Made by a program: the position numbers and the translations under genes. The notes beneath the pieces were generated by a model. That model saw only the letters and a list, made by a program, of their open reading frames with translations, was not told the DNA's origin and searched no databases. 7,721 bases of DNA from positions 1 to 7,721 of the forward strand of contig JALNXT010000056.1 of NCBI GenBank assembly GCA_023230245.1, read 5' to 3'. The first letter of the stretch is position 1. Each line of letters begins with the position of its first letter. This stretch comes from Candidatus Cloacimonadota bacterium. GTDB taxonomy: Bacteria > Cloacimonadota > Cloacimonadia > Cloacimonadales > Cloacimonadaceae. Positions 5,482 through 7,721 of this stretch are shown here, piece by piece.

Positions 5482-6381
5482 ATGAAAAATATGCTTGCCC
5501 TTGCCGTGATATGCATCCTTCTAGCTGGTTGTGTTGCTAACAAGCCTTTCCAAGAACAGACGCTAAAAGTAACTCAATTGGAAAGAAGTTTTGATGAACA
5601 AAAAGCTGAGCTTGGTGCTATCCGTAAAACTACAGATAATTCCACAACAACCATCGATTCCCTGTTTGCAGAAGTAAAGATTATGTCTAAATTCCAACAG
5701 ATTAACGTCAAAGATGTTATTGATGACGTAAATTATCTGAAAGAGACTGTAACAAGTATGGGGAAAGAACAAAAGTCGCTACGTGATGATTTTGCCAATC
5801 TTCAGGCAGATAACGACGATATCTTGGATGGTTTTGCAGATCGTCTTGCTGCTTATGACGACGCTAAAACTAACAATTCTGCTGATATTCAAGATGTTGT
5901 GCAGCTTACCATGGTTATTGAAAACCTCGGCAGGCGCATTGATATGCTTGAAGCCAAGCAGAATGTTGTGAATACCACAAATAAAGCTGAAGTAAGAACC
6001 CCCATAGTAGGTGAAATTCCAGAATACGAAGCCGCAAGGGAAGAATACGAAAGAGGTAATCACAAACTTTCCCGAAAGATGCTTGCCAGTTTTATTGCCA
6101 ATTACCCCAATAGTAACTATTATAGCAATGCTTTATATTGGACAGGGGAAAACTATTATGCAGAGGATGATTATACCAGTGCCTTGCGCGAATTCCAAAA
6201 TGTAGTTTCTCGCTATCCGGATTCATGGAAAGCCGCCGATGCTCAGCTTAAAATCGGGCTATGTTACTGGCGTATGGGCAATCCAGAAGCTGGACGTAAT
6301 GAAATCGAAAGCATCAGAAACACTTATCCGACATATGAACGCATGGATTTAGTGGATAGTTATTTGATGCAAATTAAGTAG
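5482..6381 (+). CDS. CpoB/YbgF-like lipoprotein: coiled coil plus TPR repeats
   Basis: The protein has a lipoprotein signal (MKNMLALAVICILLAGC, lipobox LAGC, lipidated C17). A long region of heptad-like helices follows (about 27-165, e.g. VTQLERSFDEQKAELGAIRK and VIENLGRRIDMLEAK). Three TPR-like units end it, near 181-212, 215-248 and 252-285 (YPNSNYYSNALYWTGENYY, YPDSWKAADAQLKIGLCYW). This is the architecture of CpoB/YbgF, which links the Tol-Pal system to peptidoglycan synthesis at the division septum. Enterobacterial CpoB is a soluble periplasmic protein with a shorter coiled coil, so lipid anchoring and the long stalk are differences. No tolA/B/Q/R or pal gene is in the window; a bamD-like gene lies two genes on. 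The ribosome site AGGAG (5471-5475) is six bases before the ATG. A general TPR outer-membrane lipoprotein is the alternative. Confidence 0.85.
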   Translation: MKNMLALAVICILLAGCVANKPFQEQTLKVTQLERSFDEQKAELGAIRKTTDNSTTTIDSLFAEVKIMSKFQQINVKDVIDDVNYLKETVTSMGKEQKSLRDDFANLQADNDDILDGFADRLAAYDDAKTNNSADIQDVVQLTMVIENLGRRIDMLEAKQNVVNTTNKAEVRTPIVGEIPEYEAAREEYERGNHKLSRKMLASFIANYPNSNYYSNALYWTGENYYAEDDYTSALREFQNVVSRYPDSWKAADAQLKIGLCYWRMGNPEAGRNEIESIRNTYPTYERMDLVDSYLMQIK

Positions 6382-6384
6382 TAA

Positions 6385-6975
6385 ATGTTCAAATATCTGC
6401 TCTCGGTCTGCATCTTTTTGTGCTTGTCTCTTCCGGCTTGGTGCCTGAAAACTGCGCAAGAGGCTGAGATTATTGCCAAAGAAATAGGCAAAGAGATACA
6501 GACCGATGAGCCGATATTCATAGACCTACGTGCGGGGGAATGGACGGATCCGCTTATCCAAGACTTATCCATAATCTTGCTGAACCGCGGGGCTGATCTT
6601 AGGGATAATCCCCAAACCCTCCAGAATCCTGACTACTCTTTAGAAGTCGCAGACAATGGCTCTGAACAGATTAACCTGAAAGATTATGGTATCGCAAGCG
6701 CTGTTCTGGTACAAGTGAACTTGAATATTAAATGGCAGGAAAAGATCGAAAAGAGCTTTTTCTCGTATCACAACACGCGCCAACCTGTTTACAGTTTCGA
6801 AACAAAGCAAATCCATTTACCGGAGCAGAGGCTGATAAAAATCTCAGCATTTGATTTCAGCCGTCCTGATTCTCCGGAAAGCGAAGTGTCTAGCTTACGC
6901 TTACGTTGGTTTGAACCTCTGGTAGCTGCTGCCGCCATAGGCTCTATGATCTTTCTCCTCTGGAATTATGATTAA
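6385..6975 (+). CDS. Unrecognised secreted protein with C-terminal membrane anchor
   Basis: The 196-residue product has a signal peptide at about 1-20 (MFKYLLSVCIFLCLSLPAWC). The Cys after Trp does not form a proper lipobox, so signal peptidase I cleavage is more likely than lipidation. The mature part is about 150 residues of mixed helix and strand. It ends in one membrane segment, about 175-193 (WFEPLVAAAAIGSMIFLLW), with a three-residue tail. It is therefore probably a periplasmic domain tethered to the inner membrane. The segment AQEAEIIAKEIGKEI, then PIFIDLR, then LIQDLSIILLNRGADLRD loosely resembles the helix-strand-helix layout of FlgO-like or nucleotide-free periplasmic domains, but I would not assign a family. 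It begins three bases after the cpoB-like stop with no clear ribosome site, so translation is probably coupled. It overlaps no neighbour once bamD is started at 6986. Confidence 0.85.
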   Translation: MFKYLLSVCIFLCLSLPAWCLKTAQEAEIIAKEIGKEIQTDEPIFIDLRAGEWTDPLIQDLSIILLNRGADLRDNPQTLQNPDYSLEVADNGSEQINLKDYGIASAVLVQVNLNIKWQEKIEKSFFSYHNTRQPVYSFETKQIHLPEQRLIKISAFDFSRPDSPESEVSSLRLRWFEPLVAAAAIGSMIFLLWNYD

Positions 6976-6980
6976 AGGAA
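6974..6980 (+). promoter_or_regulatory. Ribosome binding site deciding the bamD start
   Basis: AAAGGAA lies five bases before the ATG at 6986 and overlaps the stop codon of the preceding gene. The ATG at 6968 in the same frame would sit inside that gene and lacks a site. Starting at 6986 also gives a clean lipoprotein signal beginning MRRF. Confidence 0.7.
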
Positions 6981-6985
6981 TATTA

Positions 6986-7708
6986 ATGCGTCGATTTATT
7001 ATTGCCCTATTGATACTAATGCTTGGCTTTGCAGCCTGTAGCCGAAACAAACCGCAACTTTCTACAGAAGCAAGATTGAAAGCTGCAGATGAACTATATG
7101 CCAAGGGTAAATATGCTCGTGCTGCCGTATTGTACGATGAGATATCCTTTGAGCGCAAATCAGCCTCAACCGCTTATGCGAATTTGAGGCAAGCTGATTG
7201 CTATTTTGCGATAAACAAATTTGCCGATGCGCAGAAATATTATGAGCAGTTCATCAGTTCTTTCCCGGATCATCCAGAGGTAAGCAACGCCTACTACCAA
7301 GTTGGGGCATGTCTGTTTGAAGAATCTCTTTCTCCGCAATACGATCAAAGTGAAACTATCGCCAGCATAGGAGCCTTCAACATATTTATAGACAAGTTCC
7401 CCTCTGATCTTCGCTATTCTAGCGCGGTTGATTACATCCATAAAGCACAGTACAAACTTCTGGAAAAGCAGTATTTGAGCGGTTATATCCATTACAAGAT
7501 GAAGGACTACAGCGCTGCCCTGATGTATTTTGATGAGCTTATTGCCCTGGGGAATACCGATGATCTGGATCGCCAATCTTTGTATTATTCTGCTAAACTG
7601 CATCTTCACCAAAAGAATACTGAAAAAGCACGGCAAAGCTATGACCGTCTGCTATTACGTTACACAGGATCAAAAGAGGCAAAACGGCTTTCTCGCCGCT
7701 TCAAGTAA
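6986..7708 (+). CDS. bamD: BamD-like outer-membrane assembly lipoprotein (TPR)
   Basis: BamD is the essential lipoprotein partner of BamA in the complex that inserts beta-barrel proteins into the outer membrane. From the preferred start the protein is 240 residues, close to the family length. The signal MRRFIIALLILMLGFAAC has a lipobox FAAC with lipidated C18. TPR-like helices fill the rest: AADELYAKGKYARAAVLYDEI, YANLRQADCYFAINKFADAQKYYEQFISSFPDHP, and later YHYKMKDYSAALMYFDELI-like and ARQSYDRLLLRY units. The diagnostic middle segment SPQYDQSETIASIGAFNIFIDKFPSD, followed by YKLLEKQYLSGYIHYKMKDY, follows the BamD pattern of Asp-Gln-x-x-T, then FxxFxxxYP, then LAxKE. Upstream lie the bitopic unknown gene and a CpoB-like gene, so the gene closes an envelope-biogenesis block. 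A generic TPR lipoprotein is the alternative but less likely. Confidence 0.88.
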   Translation: MRRFIIALLILMLGFAACSRNKPQLSTEARLKAADELYAKGKYARAAVLYDEISFERKSASTAYANLRQADCYFAINKFADAQKYYEQFISSFPDHPEVSNAYYQVGACLFEESLSPQYDQSETIASIGAFNIFIDKFPSDLRYSSAVDYIHKAQYKLLEKQYLSGYIHYKMKDYSAALMYFDELIALGNTDDLDRQSLYYSAKLHLHQKNTEKARQSYDRLLLRYTGSKEAKRLSRRFK

Positions 7709-7721
7709 ATGAATCTTAGTG
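7709..7721 (+). CDS. Possible start of the next operon gene (only 4 codons visible)
   Basis: An ATG follows the bamD stop codon directly (TAAATG) and the frame (M-N-L-S) remains open to the window edge. The same TAAATG arrangement occurs at the start of the gene at 6385. No ribosome site is evident, so coupling to bamD translation would be needed. Nothing can be said about the product. Confidence 0.3.

Noticed and set aside
5783..6205. Plus-strand overlapping open frames within the CpoB-like gene
   Set aside because: They are alternate-frame shadows of a gene with a clear signal peptide and TPR pattern.
6968..6985. Upstream ATG for the BamD-like gene
   Set aside because: It lies within the preceding gene without a ribosome site and adds MIKGIL before a lipoprotein signal that is already complete.

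Overview
The window is about 7.7 kb of bacterial DNA with every supported gene on the + strand. Two lipoproteins of the outer-membrane and envelope machinery (a CpoB/YbgF-like protein and a BamD-like protein) point to a diderm bacterium. The moderate-to-low GC, strong AGGAG-type ribosome sites, the M18 peptidase type and the repeat-rich intergenic DNA remind me of Candidatus Cloacimonadota or a related environmental phylum. That assignment is an impression from sequence style and was not tested.

Layout. Bases 2-1303 are the 3' part of a SWI2/SNF2-family ATPase gene, cut by the window edge just upstream of Walker A. Bases 1304-2066 hold no supported gene. This stretch is a mosaic of repeats: a triple 9-bp ACCGA motif, a long homopurine tract made of 9-bp units, a facing homopyrimidine tract, a strong GGGCAWTG hairpin, and AACAAAGAG/CTCTTTGTT inverted ends. 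A small membrane protein of the DUF3147 type follows at 2067-2414. A second gene-free stretch, 2415-2742, carries three copies of a GATTACGGGATTAT-like motif at an exact 33-bp period.

From 2743 to the end lies a tightly packed apparent operon with gaps of 2, 12, 19, 3 and 10 bases. It encodes a helical-repeat (HEAT-like) protein, GreA (TTG start), an M18 aspartyl aminopeptidase-like enzyme, a CpoB/YbgF-like coiled-coil/TPR lipoprotein, an unrecognised secreted protein with a C-terminal membrane anchor, and a BamD-like TPR lipoprotein. A further ATG follows the bamD stop directly. The first half of the operon is housekeeping (transcript cleavage, peptide turnover) and the second half is envelope biogenesis.

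I do not see a defence system, CRISPR array, transposase, prophage or RNA gene. The least explained parts are the two repeat-bearing intergenic stretches and the unknown bitopic protein between cpoB and bamD.
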